Below, in pieces: positions 43,853 through 53,889 of a stretch of DNA of 64,000 nucleotides. Location: positions 13,801,501 to 13,865,500 of the forward strand of contig OY743190.1 in assembly GCA_963555705.1 (NCBI GenBank), in the 5' to 3' direction. The stretch is from Ligustrum vulgare. Taxonomy: Eukaryota > Streptophyta > Magnoliopsida > Lamiales > Oleaceae. The position numbers and the translations under genes were made by a program. The notes under the pieces are model-generated. The model saw nothing but the letters and a program-made list of their open reading frames with translations. It was not told where the DNA came from and did not search any database. Every line of letters begins with the position of its first letter. Within the stretch, counting starts at the first letter, position 1.

Positions 43853-43964
43853 ACTATTCACGTGAACAGTAAAACGACGTGCTATTCATGATGAACAGTG
43901 AACGAAATCACTATTCATTTTAAAAAAAAAAATTTTGAATTTTCACATGTCAAGTATGGTTATG

Positions 43965-44290
43965 ATTTTGAAAAGTATGATGAAATTTGATGTGCGAATT
44001 TCAAGGACAAAATTCATTTTTAGCAAGGGAGTTTGTAATGTCCTGAAAATTTTATGGAATATAATTAGTTAGTGATATGATGTTTATATTGATGTCTTTG
44101 ATAAATTTCTAGAAGTTCGGGGACTAAAGGAAAATAAGATTTGACGATAAATTTTTATTTGGGTTAATTAGGCCCAATCTTATGTAAAGATGCGAAATGA
44201 TTAATAATAATTTTTTTTTAAAATATTTTAACTCATCACTCTACTATGTCACTCTCCACGTATTGACTCCTCGAACCAGGTATGTTATAT
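43965..44290 (+). other. Fragment of another Tekay-like LTR boundary inside the second LOG element
   Basis: ATTTCAAGGACAAAATTCAT followed by a purine run and TTTGTAATGTCCTGAAAATT repeats the layout 'pol end, polypurine tract, LTR start' of Tekay elements, but with different LTR sequence. It is probably a relic of another element. Confidence 0.5.
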
Positions 44291-44565
44291 GCTTTGCAAG
44301 TCATTTACGATTTTATTAAGACATGTTAAGTATGAAATATTCATATGTTATGAATCTTTAAGTGAAATATACATGTTGAGTATGATATGAATTGATAGAA
44401 GCCTAAATTTTAATTTATTCATTTTAATGTAGAATCATGAGACATAGAGGATATTGATATGAATTTTGGTTCATATTAAGCTTAGTAAGATTGACTCAAT
44501 TAGAAATTAAGTTGGGTTGTAACTTTGGCCCAAAATATATGGAATAATATATTAAACAAACAAAA

Positions 44566-44780
44566 TTGATAATGAATTGTACAATAATTTATCCCTTTAT
44601 CACTACCTTTGTGTAAAAACAAGGGAAAAACTGTGGATGGTTATTAGTACTTCCTCTTCAAGTTTCAATTTTCGGTTCAATAATTTATCCCTTTATCACT
44701 ACCTTTGCTTAAAAGCAAGGAAAAACTGTGGATGATTATTGGTACCACTCTTCAAGTTTCAATTTTGAAAAAAAAAAATA
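44566..44780 (+). repeat. Direct duplication of about 110 bp
   Basis: AATTTATCCCTTTATCACTA, CAAGG(G)AAAAACTGTGGATG and CTCTTCAAGTTTCAATTTT occur twice in a row with small changes. Confidence 0.85.
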
Positions 44781-45492
44781 AAAAAATATGATTTACGAAT
44801 GATTTTCAAAATAATCTTTGTCGTCAAGTTTAGAAATGATGAGCCCTAAATGGACTTTGCATAATTGATTTTAGACATGGCACTAAGTATGAGAAGTCAA
44901 CAGAAAGGACTAGATAATATTTTCGAATTATTCATCGTTTAGATTAAACGAGAAATAGAAAGTCAGTTTTATGAAGTTATGATGAGATGTTGAGATTATA
45001 AGTGATATGATTTTATTGAGATTTTTATGAGAAGAATTATGAAGTTGGAGATTTAAAGTTTAGGCTCTTAATTATTGAGAAATAAGGACTTGATATGGTG
45101 ATATTAGAAATTATGATTTGAAATTTCTATGTTGAGGAATTATGAATTGATTTTCTGGAATATTTATGATGATATTGAAGTTTGATGAAATTGTGATCAA
45201 ATGTACAATTAGTTATTATTGTGAGTTATGAAGTATGCTTACGATTTGGATAAGTCCAAATTTCAAAGGAAAACTCTGCCTAGAATTTTATCGTTTGGAG
45301 TTAAGAGCATAGTATGATATGCAATCACTAAGAGAATTGAAGTTAGACATACAAGTTCATTTACATCACAAACGAGATTTAGTAGATGATAACAGAGATA
45401 TTATTATTTTCTCATAAGGAGAACACACAAGAGTCACCCTAGAAAGGAAATACATGAAAACACGCAAAAGCAAAAGAAAGCAACATGGGAAA

Positions 45493-45731
45493 TTCCTCAA
45501 ATTGAGAGATGTGTTTCCGGAGTAGCCGTATCCTACCACCTCTGACCTTTTGAGGAAATAAAGAAACCTTCAAAAAGGTGTGTTTCGAGAGTAAGAATAC
45601 TCCGTAATCTACCACCTGGAACCTTTGAGGTACACACAAGATTTAAACATTAAGGAAAATCCTAGGAAATTAGAGGGGTGTCTCGAGAGTAAGAATACTC
45701 CGTACTCTACCCCCACCTATTCTAAGATTCA
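45493..45731 (-). ncRNA. Three consecutive hairpins downstream of LOG (second element)
   Basis: Homologous to 17138-17376. In the distal unit the stem ATCCTCA/TGAGGAT of copy 1 is TTCCTCA/TGAGGAA here, a compensated base-pair change. Loop wording (TTTCGAGAGTAAGAATACTC) and internal loops are preserved. Confidence 0.68.
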
Positions 45732-46382
45732 TAAAGTTAAGTTTACATTAACCGGACTCCATTTTCGCTTGATTCCCCTTCCTTGCGACCAATCTATCTT
45801 AACCCCTGCTGGATCTTGTATTGAGATATATGACTGCAGCTTATCCAGTAGTTCATCAATAGTAGGAGCAGAAATAAGAAGCCTTCTGGAAAATGGAGAG
45901 ATGAATCCCTGTTCCACAGCATAATCAAGAAAGGTTAACAAGCCATCAAAGAAATTGTTAACATTCAAAAGCCCAATAGGCTTAGTATGGAGATCTAGTT
46001 GAGCCCATGAGGTAATGTTAAAGATTTCTTCTAAGGTACCAAAACCTCCGGGCAGGGCTATAAAGGCATCAGAACCATATAGCATACAAGTTATGCGTTC
46101 ATGGATGGATAAGGTTTGAACTTCATGCCCTCGTGTTTTTCCTGCAACATCTACCAAAGGGACAGGTATGACACCGATTACTTTTGATTTCTCTGCAAGA
46201 GCAGATTGGGAAACACAACCCATTAGACCACTGCTACCACCCCCATACACAAGAGTGATACCTTTTTCCCCCAGTTTCTTTCCAAGATCTACGGCCGCTT
46301 CTAGATAACTGAAGCCTTTCCCCACTTTTGATCCACAAAATACACAAATAGTTTTGATCTGTCGAAGTTTTGGTGCTTCCAT
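45729..46382 (-). CDS. LOG-like phosphoribohydrolase (second element)
   Basis: 217 residues, intact, intronless. It differs from the copy at 17375-18028 by eight bases, of which seven are synonymous and one changes Gly25 to Ser. Motifs as there: VYGGGSSGLMG and PGGFGTLEE. Neighbouring non-coding DNA of the two elements shows indels and many substitutions, so the coding region is clearly better conserved. Upstream TTTAAATAG box at 46455-46468. Confidence 0.92.
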   Translation of the reverse strand: MEAPKLRQIKTICVFCGSKVGKGFSYLEAAVDLGKKLGEKGITLVYGGGSSGLMGCVSQSALAEKSKVIGVIPVPLVDVAGKTRGHEVQTLSIHERITCMLYGSDAFIALPGGFGTLEEIFNITSWAQLDLHTKPIGLLNVNNFFDGLLTFLDYAVEQGFISPFSRRLLISAPTIDELLDKLQSYISIQDPAGVKIDWSQGRGIKRKWSPVNVNLTL

Positions 46383-46691
46383 CTTTGATAGTATAGAAGA
46401 GAAAACTTACCAAGAAGATGTGATTTTGGGATGCTTGAACTATGAAATATGTTTGGCTATTTAAAGCCGGAAAAATTTACTGTTTTTGATTGATTCTGAA
46501 AAAGTAAAGATTTACTTTTGACAAAATCAGCCTACTTTTGACTATTTTATCAAAGCTTTCATCTTTCGGTGATTTATTTTCCAGCTTTATCAAACCTCGA
46601 GAAAGGAAAATATATTTTACCAACCTTTATCAAAACGCGTGAAAGGAAACAGAAGAATATTTTAAATATGTATCAAGAGATTTACCTTATA

Positions 46692-47237
46692 TCAATGCTG
46701 ATTTGCCACAACCTCATTGTGTAAAACAGACTGGCAGATAGGATCTTTTGCAGTTATATTTTTGAGACTATAACGATTTTTGTCTTCGTTAAACTGAGCG
46801 TATAAGGAGAGAAGTTCACGTTGCACATAACCACTTGGGTGCGTCTCAAGAGTCAGTCGAATATCATCCAAAGACTCCTTACTCAGTCCACCCTTTATGA
46901 ATTTGATTTTATCATCCCGATTAGTAGAAGAATATCCTACTGTTTTGCAACGAGTATCACAGTTCCAACGAGCACATTTGTAGCAACCATTCAGCCTTTT
47001 TGCTCTTCGTTTCTTTGCGAAGGTGCTTTTGCCTAAACCAGGCATGTGCTTTGGAAATGTCATAGGTAATTCACCAGATAATCAAACTTTTGCTTCGATC
47101 AACCAGCGAACATCTTCTGGAATACCATGAGCCATCAGCAACCTCAACCTTTCGAGCCTAATTCGATAAATTTTTCTCAGATCATTCATAGGAAGATTGG
47201 AATAATACTTGCGAATGTTTGAAAGGATGATATCCAT
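46692..47237 (-). pseudogene. Cysteine-rich basic protein gene with a premature stop (second element)
   Basis: Homologue of 18339-18890 starting at the ATG at 47237. A CGA-to-TGA change at 47082-47084 truncates it after about 51 residues. A downstream ATG at 47063 could still yield a 123-residue protein with the basic patch and cysteine cluster (CYKCARWNCDTRC). It differs from copy 1 at about ten other residues and has a different C terminus, so it evolves much faster than the adjacent LOG. Confidence 0.75.
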
Positions 47238-48145
47238 TTTTGATGGATCTAACCTCTTCCCAACATGATCTATTTAAAGGTATAAAGGAACTAAGTGGAT
47301 CCATCTGATATTGATTCCAGCAAGAAAGCGCGGAATAGAATAATGAAAAGAAGAGACAAGAATTAATGCGCTGTTTAATTTTATCGATAAAGGAAGATTT
47401 GATGATAAGATTTTGAGATACAGAATATTTTCTTGGATTTGGTACTGATATTTTAGGTATAATAATAAGTAATTAAGGTATGGTGTGATGATACGGGAAT
47501 ACGTGAAAGTGAAATAAGGACCGTATCGAATCAGAATTCATAAGTATGTACAAGTGAAAGAAATACCTTGCGGGAAATGTTGTGACAATTAAGTGAAGAA
47601 TTTTAGTTATTTGGGAGCTAATTATTTATTTGAATTTTGCAGAACGTTTTGGTTACAAATATGGGAAAAGATAAGCTGATGATATTATGTTGATTTATGA
47701 ATAATATGTTTGGATATATTACATAGGGGATATTCAGGTAACCATTTTATTTACTTTGGGATATTTGGTGATAAGAAGAAATGACTAATTATTATGGTAT
47801 GATATGTTAGTAAAGATTTATTGAAATTTTAGAGATATTAATACGAATATTTGAGGTCACATGATACGATGATAAGTGACAGGTTACATGAGTACTACAA
47901 GACATGATGAAATATCACATACGATTGGGAATTTTCCTTTTGAGTCAGAATTTATGAGTAGACACATATGTCTATTATTGATAGAAAAGTCCATGTTTTT
48001 AAGAAAAACAAAGATATGCATTTAGTCAAAGTCCAGTGGGTTAAATATAGTAGCAATGATACTACATAAGAGAAGAAGAGAAAAGATTCTGATTAAGTGT
48101 TCAGAAATCATAAGATCAAGTAAGTTTAATTTCGAGGACGAAATT

Positions 48146-48163
48146 ATTTTAAGGGGGTAAGTT
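48146..48163 (+). promoter_or_regulatory. Polypurine tract of the second LOG element
   Basis: TTTTAAGGGGGTAAGTTT directly before the 3' LTR, after TTTCGAGGACGAAATTATTT, the Tekay-like wording. Confidence 0.85.
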
Positions 48164-50694
48164 TGTAGCAACCAAGAATTTTTACGCGATTAATAATTAT
48201 TTTAATAGAAAATCGTGTCGCTACTATTTCACTCATTTTTATTAAGTTAACGCAGCGACGTATTCGTATAGCCAAGTCAAGAAATAATCGAGATCGTTCG
48301 ATTTTAAATTAAATTCCGAATTTCTAAAAATATCTCCATTTTCTTGATTTAAAGTATATTAAGTCCAAATACTTAATTCAATGTTATCCCAATATTTATT
48401 TATACAAAAATTACTTTTATTATTTAAATTAAGAAAATATATGCAAGCATGAGAGGTTCCATTATATGTAATCATGAAGAGCATAATATTTGTATAAAAA
48501 ATGGAAAAGTATATGAATGATTTATATACTCCATTATATATAATCATGAAGAGCATAATATTTGTATAAATATAGAAAAGTATATGAATGATTGATAGAC
48601 TCCATTATATATAATCATGAAGAGCATAATATTTGTATAAATATGGAAAAGTATATGAATGATTTATATACTCCATTATATATAATCATGAAGAGCATAA
48701 TATTTGTATAAATATGGAAAAGTATATGAATGATTGATAAGACTCCATTATATGTAATCATGAAGAGCATAATATTTGTATAAAAAATGGAAAAGTATAT
48801 GAATGATTTATATACTCCATTATATATAATCATGAAGAGCATAATATTTGTATAAATATGGAAAAATATATGAATGATTGATAGACTCCATTATATATAA
48901 TCATGAAGAGCATATTATTTGTATAAATATGGAAAAGTATATGAATGGTGCTTTACTTTAAGAAAAGGATGTGTTAAAATTAATAGAATTGAATGATTAT
49001 GTTTACAATATGCCAACTTTATACATCTATTTAAACCCATCTCTTTTACACACAACTCTACACATATACACTTATTTCCAACCTCTTGACAAAATCCACA
49101 AGTAAGAGAAATTCAAGGTGGTCAAGAAAGTTTTGGTCCATTTACTACTACACTTCATTTTAATCTTTTAAAAGGTAAGTATATCTTATGTTTTTATGAA
49201 AATTAAGTATGTTGTTATGAAATGTAAGTATATCTTATGTTTTTATGAAAATTAAGTATGTTGTTATGAAATGTAAGTATATCTTATGTTTTTATGAAAA
49301 TTAAGTATGTTGTTATGAAATGTAAGTATATCTTATGTTTTTATGAAAATTAAGTATGTTGTTATGAAATGTAAGTATATCTTATGTTTTTATGAAAATT
49401 AAGTATGTTGTTATGAAATGTAAGTATATCTTATGTTTTTATGAAAATTAAGTATGTTGTTATGAAATGTAAGTATATCTTATGTTTTTATGAAAATTAA
49501 GTATGTTGTTATGAAATGTAAGTATATCTTATGTTTTTATGAAAATTAAGTATGTTGTTATGAAATGTAAGTATATCTTATGTTTTTATGAAAATTAAGT
49601 ATGTTGTTATGAAATGTAAGTATATCTTATGTTTTTATGAAAATTAAGTATGTTGTTATGAAATGTAAGTATATCTTATGTTTTTATGAAAATTAAGTAT
49701 GTTGTTATGAAATGTAAGTATATCTTATGTTTTTATGAAAATTAAGTATGTTGTTATGAAATGTAAGTATATCTTATGTTTTTATGAAAATTAAGTATGT
49801 TGTTATGAAATGTAAGTATATCTTATGTTTTTATGAAAATTAAGTATGTTGTTATGAAATGTAAGTATATCTTATGTTTTTATGAAAAGTAAGTATGTTT
49901 TTATGAAAGGTAAATACACCTTATGTTTTTATGAAAAGTAAGTATGTTTTTATGACAAGTAAGTATATCTTATGTTTTTATGAAAAGTAAGTATGTTTTT
50001 ATGAAAGGTAAATACACCTTATGTTTTTATGAAAAGTAAGTATGTTTTTATGACAAGTAAGTATATCTTATATTTTTATGAAAAGTAAGTATGTTTTTAT
50101 GAAAGGTAAATACACCTTATGTTTTTATGAAAAGTAAGTATGTTTTTATGACAAGTAAGTATATCTTATGTTTTTATGAAAATGTTTGGATCATTGCTAT
50201 GAAATCAATCTCACAAGATTGTTATGGGTTCCATATGATATGTTTATGATTATGCTAAGGGGACCGGAGTTTAGTAGCGCTACACATAAGAATTCTTGCC
50301 ATTTAAGTTCGGTAAAATTCTTGTGTCTCCCTATGTTTATGAGTATTTCGATCCTATCCTATGTTATGATGAAAATGATCCATATGCTTTCAAAAGAAAA
50401 TTTATGCTTGGTATACTTACTGGGATTTTATAAATCTCACTCCACGATATTTACCATTTTCAGATAATTGAAGGTTCGAGGCGGTCAACATGGAAGTGGC
50501 AAAAGTGGTTAAGATTGATGAGATAATTATGTTGAACTTTATGTAAGAAAATTATGTTCTATTTTTATTCACAAATAAAATTATGGGATTCTAATTATTC
50601 TTTTGAATAATTTTACATTACTATTTAAGTCTCGATAATATGATATGAGTCACTTTTAGTGGCACTCGAATGGTCGAGAATTCGGGTCGTCACA
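48164..50694 (+). repeat. 3' LTR of the second LOG element (2,531 bp)
   Basis: Same as 41462-43747 except for a few substitutions and a longer 49-bp array. The 245-bp length difference equals five units. Confidence 0.95.
49176..49861 (+). repeat. 49-bp minisatellite, fourteen units (3' LTR)
   Basis: Same unit as at 42474-42914, with five more copies. Confidence 0.97.
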
Positions 50695-50699
50695 GGTTA

Positions 50700-51670
50700 A
50701 ATGTAAAGTAGCGCTACATGCACATTCGTCTAACATTACAAATTTTGTTACGAAAGTTAAGTCAATGAATAATGTCCAACATTTTGATAATGAGGGGGCC
50801 CTACCCCATGTGAGTAGAGGTCATATTTGAAAGAAAGCTTGGGGTGCTCGTAAGATTGCCCTTATTTATTAGAATCCAAGCCTCTAATAGTCCTCTGTGA
50901 AATAAATCTTTGGGTCCTCACTTTCATTTTCAATATTCTCTTCTATGCGATTTCTTATGTTGTACTTGTAATAATAGGATTTCATGTTCAAGTCAAGTAA
51001 TAGTAATGACTGCATCAATTTTATGTAGCGCTTTGAGTCATAACTATTTAATCTTGACCATATAAAAGTTCTAACATCGTGATTAGAACAACGAATTTCT
51101 TTATGATAAATATATCCATTTTGCATGACAACACTCGTCGTCAATGGATATGATAATACCCATCAATAATTTGAATATATCTGTTTGGCAAACTAGTTTT
51201 TAAACTTATTTTTTTTCACACAATTCCTCAAATCACTTTTTAATCACAAATATTTTCTCTCTCCACTTTTCAACCATACATTTTACCTAAAAAAACATAA
51301 AAAACATGTTTTTAAACAAAAAAATTTTAACAAATAGAAGTGTACAAGCCACATATATAGTTCTATCAATAGACTTGATTTACATTTAGTTTTTTTGGGT
51401 AACTATGTTCATTTACTGTTACTTGTGTTTTTAATTTATGAAATGAAACGAGATAAGAAATGGACCTTGCGACATGTACTAATAAAATGTACTAACAGTT
51501 GTACTAATGGCTAAAAGACAAAAATTTTGAATGTTCAATTATTATGTTATCCTTCTAGTTATAATTCTTTTAGTTTTCTGATGTTATGTCTATATCTCTA
51601 AATTTATTGGTTACATAAAATGCGTAATATATACTATTATATGTTAAACTCTTTTCTTCAATAATTATAT
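50700..51670. other. Intergenic DNA between the LOG element and the viral insert
   Basis: Contains dispersed-repeat copy 5 and an 86-codon minus-strand frame (51144-50884) with no recognisable relatives. Nothing else supported. Confidence 0.5.
51180..51345 (+). repeat. Dispersed short repeat, copy 5
   Basis: CTGTTTGGCAAACTAG, TTTTCTCTCTCCACTTTTCA, AAACATAAAAAACATGTTTT and TTTTAACAAATAG in family order; opposite orientation to copy 1. Confidence 0.65.
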
Positions 51671-51907
51671 TTAATTCTTCAATTTTTTTTTCTCTAGATC
51701 ACTAATTATTCTTCCTTTATTTACTATAATTCTAGTAAATTGTGAAAAATCTGTGAATGAGGGTTCTTTTATTGCGTAGTCTAATAAATCATAAAATCTT
51801 CCTAAATCTTCTCTTATAATTTCTAATTGTTTAATTGTTTCTTCTCTTAAATACTTAAAGTCGTTTACTTCTGAAGGATTTAGTTCTATTAAATGTTCTG
51901 AATTCAT
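51671..51907 (-). CDS. Small charged ORF at the 3' end of the viral insert
   Basis: 78 codons, mostly helical and charged (DFKYLREETIKQLEIIREDL). It follows the viral promoter and leader and so occupies the place of the small first ORF of caulimovirids. It weakly resembles the small ORF at 59475-59744 in size and pattern. Function unknown. Confidence 0.45.
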   Translation of the reverse strand: MNSEHLIELNPSEVNDFKYLREETIKQLEIIREDLGRFYDLLDYAIKEPSFTDFSQFTRIIVNKGRIISDLEKKKLKN

Positions 51908-52561
51908 AAATTATAAAACTATTTAAATTTAAGCTATTAATTCAAATCCTCTTCCAATAGTTAATTCTAGGAATAGTAAAAACAAATTTTCAACATATGT
52001 AAAAACATGCAAGAGATATCATAAGCAAAATGATAAATTTAAGACTATGATAACAGTACTTGGATAATATCAATAAAAAAGACGATATATAATCCACCAT
52101 AAATAATCAATAATACTTCTTTCTATCTATGGGTCAATCACGCTTCTTTGTAAATCTGATTTTAAAAGATTTTTGACCAAATACTCTTCAGTTATTTATC
52201 TAAGTATTAAACATATCTTCATAGAAGATCGTTGCTGCTCAAAAGACTTACGCATTAAAAGATGCTCGAAAGACTTACTCCAACACTTTCTGTTTAATAC
52301 TTAAACAAACACTTCAAAGAGGTTCAGCACAATCCAGTTTCGTTTCCTACCTCTGGATGTACTCTTTTAACAAAAGTTTTATAAAGAATAAACTTATGGA
52401 CTCATAAATAAATAGAGTATTACTAACTATTTTATGGCTTCATATATATCTATGTGAAGTTTAGTTACTCATACCTTCTGCTAACTGTTTCTGGATTGGT
52501 TTGATGAAAGAGAATTTTGAACTAGGAATGAAAAGAAAGACAATAGATAGAGAATATAGAT
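51908..52561 (-). other. Viral leader region
   Basis: Between the poly(A) signal and the small ORF; several short start codons, as in caulimovirid leaders. No gene. Confidence 0.45.
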
Positions 52562-52567
52562 TTTATT
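52562..52567 (-). terminator. Viral poly(A) signal
   Basis: AATAAA on the minus strand about 50 bp downstream of the TATA box. A poly(A) signal shortly after the transcription start is the caulimovirid arrangement that gives terminally redundant RNA. Confidence 0.65.
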
Positions 52568-52616
52568 GCTGAAAACTCATATGATTTTCGGATGCTTACA
52601 ATGAGGAGAGACTCCT

Positions 52617-52626
52617 CCTTTTATAG
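52617..52626 (-). promoter_or_regulatory. Viral TATA box
   Basis: CTATAAAAGG followed by AGGAGTCTCTCCTCATTG on the minus strand, in the intergenic region after the last large ORF. This is the expected place of the pregenomic RNA promoter. Confidence 0.75.
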
Positions 52627-52786
52627 TTGGTAAAAGCAAAGTTGGGAAACAAGATAATATTCCCTATCTTTTACATACTTGGCTAAGATTTAAAGTAGAT
52701 AAAGTAAAGCTAAAGTTACAATAATTTTTTCTGCTTTTCTAAAGTTTCACATGGGTCTGAACCCACATGCCTTGAATAATTCGTGT

Positions 52787-53889
52787 TCAGACAAGGTATG
52801 CTTCATCTTCATTATAGTTGAGTAGGTCCCCACAATTATTACATTTGTGACCCGTTTCTACCTCCATTAGGTGATGTAGATATTCATAGGCTCCTTTGCT
52901 AAGATCCAAATTGCTGACAAGTATATTCTCAGCATATTCTCTTAATTTCCATAATTGACTATTAACTTTATTAATTCTTGCAATGCTGTAGATCAATAAT
53001 TTGTCATCATTAGATTCATATACCCAAACATTAGTTTGTGTAAGGGTATCCCTTAATTCAATATACATTACTCTAAATCCCAATGCCCTTTTTCTGGAAT
53101 AGCTTGTATCTGTTCCTCTTTGTTAAATGGTTTTATTTCTGGTTCTGAAAGAATAGCTTTGCTAGTTACTCCAAGTTTTACAATATGTTCTGCCCTTAGA
53201 AATTCTTCATCAATAAATTCTGGAATGGCTGAGTAAATCCCGACATAGATCTTTTCAGCTTTGGTAATTCCAAAATATGTTTTCACTGCTGCCTTGATAG
53301 AATTAGGTAATAATGATATTTCCTTCATATCCTTGCTAGGGTAGATGCACTGAATAAGTTCTTGGTCAAACAGTCCCCTGACTGTTCTTGGTTCTGCTCC
53401 TGGAAAAATAATTGCTTTATTGATTTTTTGATGGCTAATTGTCCTTAGCCATTCTCCTTCTTTTGTCCTCTTGTTTAGATACTCCACATACTTCAAGAAT
53501 GTCTCTAGTTTCTTCATAACTTTCTCCTTTTCTGATAGTTCCTTTGTTACGACTGCTGGTTTCTTCGCAGCTTCTAAAAAAGTTTCTTTAGATGGTTCAA
53601 TAGTTTTGCTAATGGCTTTGGAAGATGAACTTCCAATAATTGATACATTAGATACTTCTTCCTCAATAGGAAGTCCTACAGATAAATTCTTCACTAGAGA
53701 GGATTGGGATCCTCCTTTGTACATTTCCTCAAGAGAATTAACCCTTGACTTGTAAAAGGCTAGTTCACTGTTAATTTGTACAATCTGCGCCATGCAAGTA
53801 TTCACATGGTTGAATAGATTTGAATAGTTGATATTCATTTGACCCATGGCCAAGTTAATTTCTTCTACTTTCTTAAGTATGTCTTCCAT
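52787..53889 (-). pseudogene. Possible viral transactivator/inclusion-body ORF, with a frameshift
   Basis: Starts at the ATG at 53889 (MEDILKKVEEINL), overlapping the end of the RT-RNase H ORF by 17 nt, which suggests reinitiation. An N-terminal coiled coil (1-60) is followed by a Ser-rich linker, a Lys/Glu stretch and a folded region (IIFPGAEPRTVRGLFDQEL, LPNSIKAAVKTYFGI). The frame ends at 53068; similar-looking sequence continues in another frame to 52787 and ends with a CxxC pair (HKCNNCGDLL). By position, last large ORF after RT, it corresponds to the transactivator of caulimovirids. Sequence support for this is weak. Confidence 0.55.

Larger units (their letters stand above)
41462..50694 (+). 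mobile_element. Second non-autonomous Tekay/Del-like LTR element carrying the LOG cassette
   Basis: LTRs 41462-43747 and 48164-50694 start TGTAGCAACC and end CGTCACA, flanked by the target duplication GGTTA (41457-41461 and 50695-50699). A tRNA-Met primer site and a polypurine tract are in place. The LTRs differ by a few base changes and by exactly five 49-bp minisatellite units. There is no gag or pol. The interior carries antisense LOG (intact) and the cysteine-rich gene (broken). It is related to but clearly distinct from the inner element at 15411-22819. Confidence 0.95.

Noticed and set aside
50884..51144. 86-codon minus-strand frame (MTTSVVMQNGYIYHKEIRC...)
   Set aside because: Isolated, no recognised domain, no neighbouring exons with consistent splice sites; could be a relic but cannot be supported.
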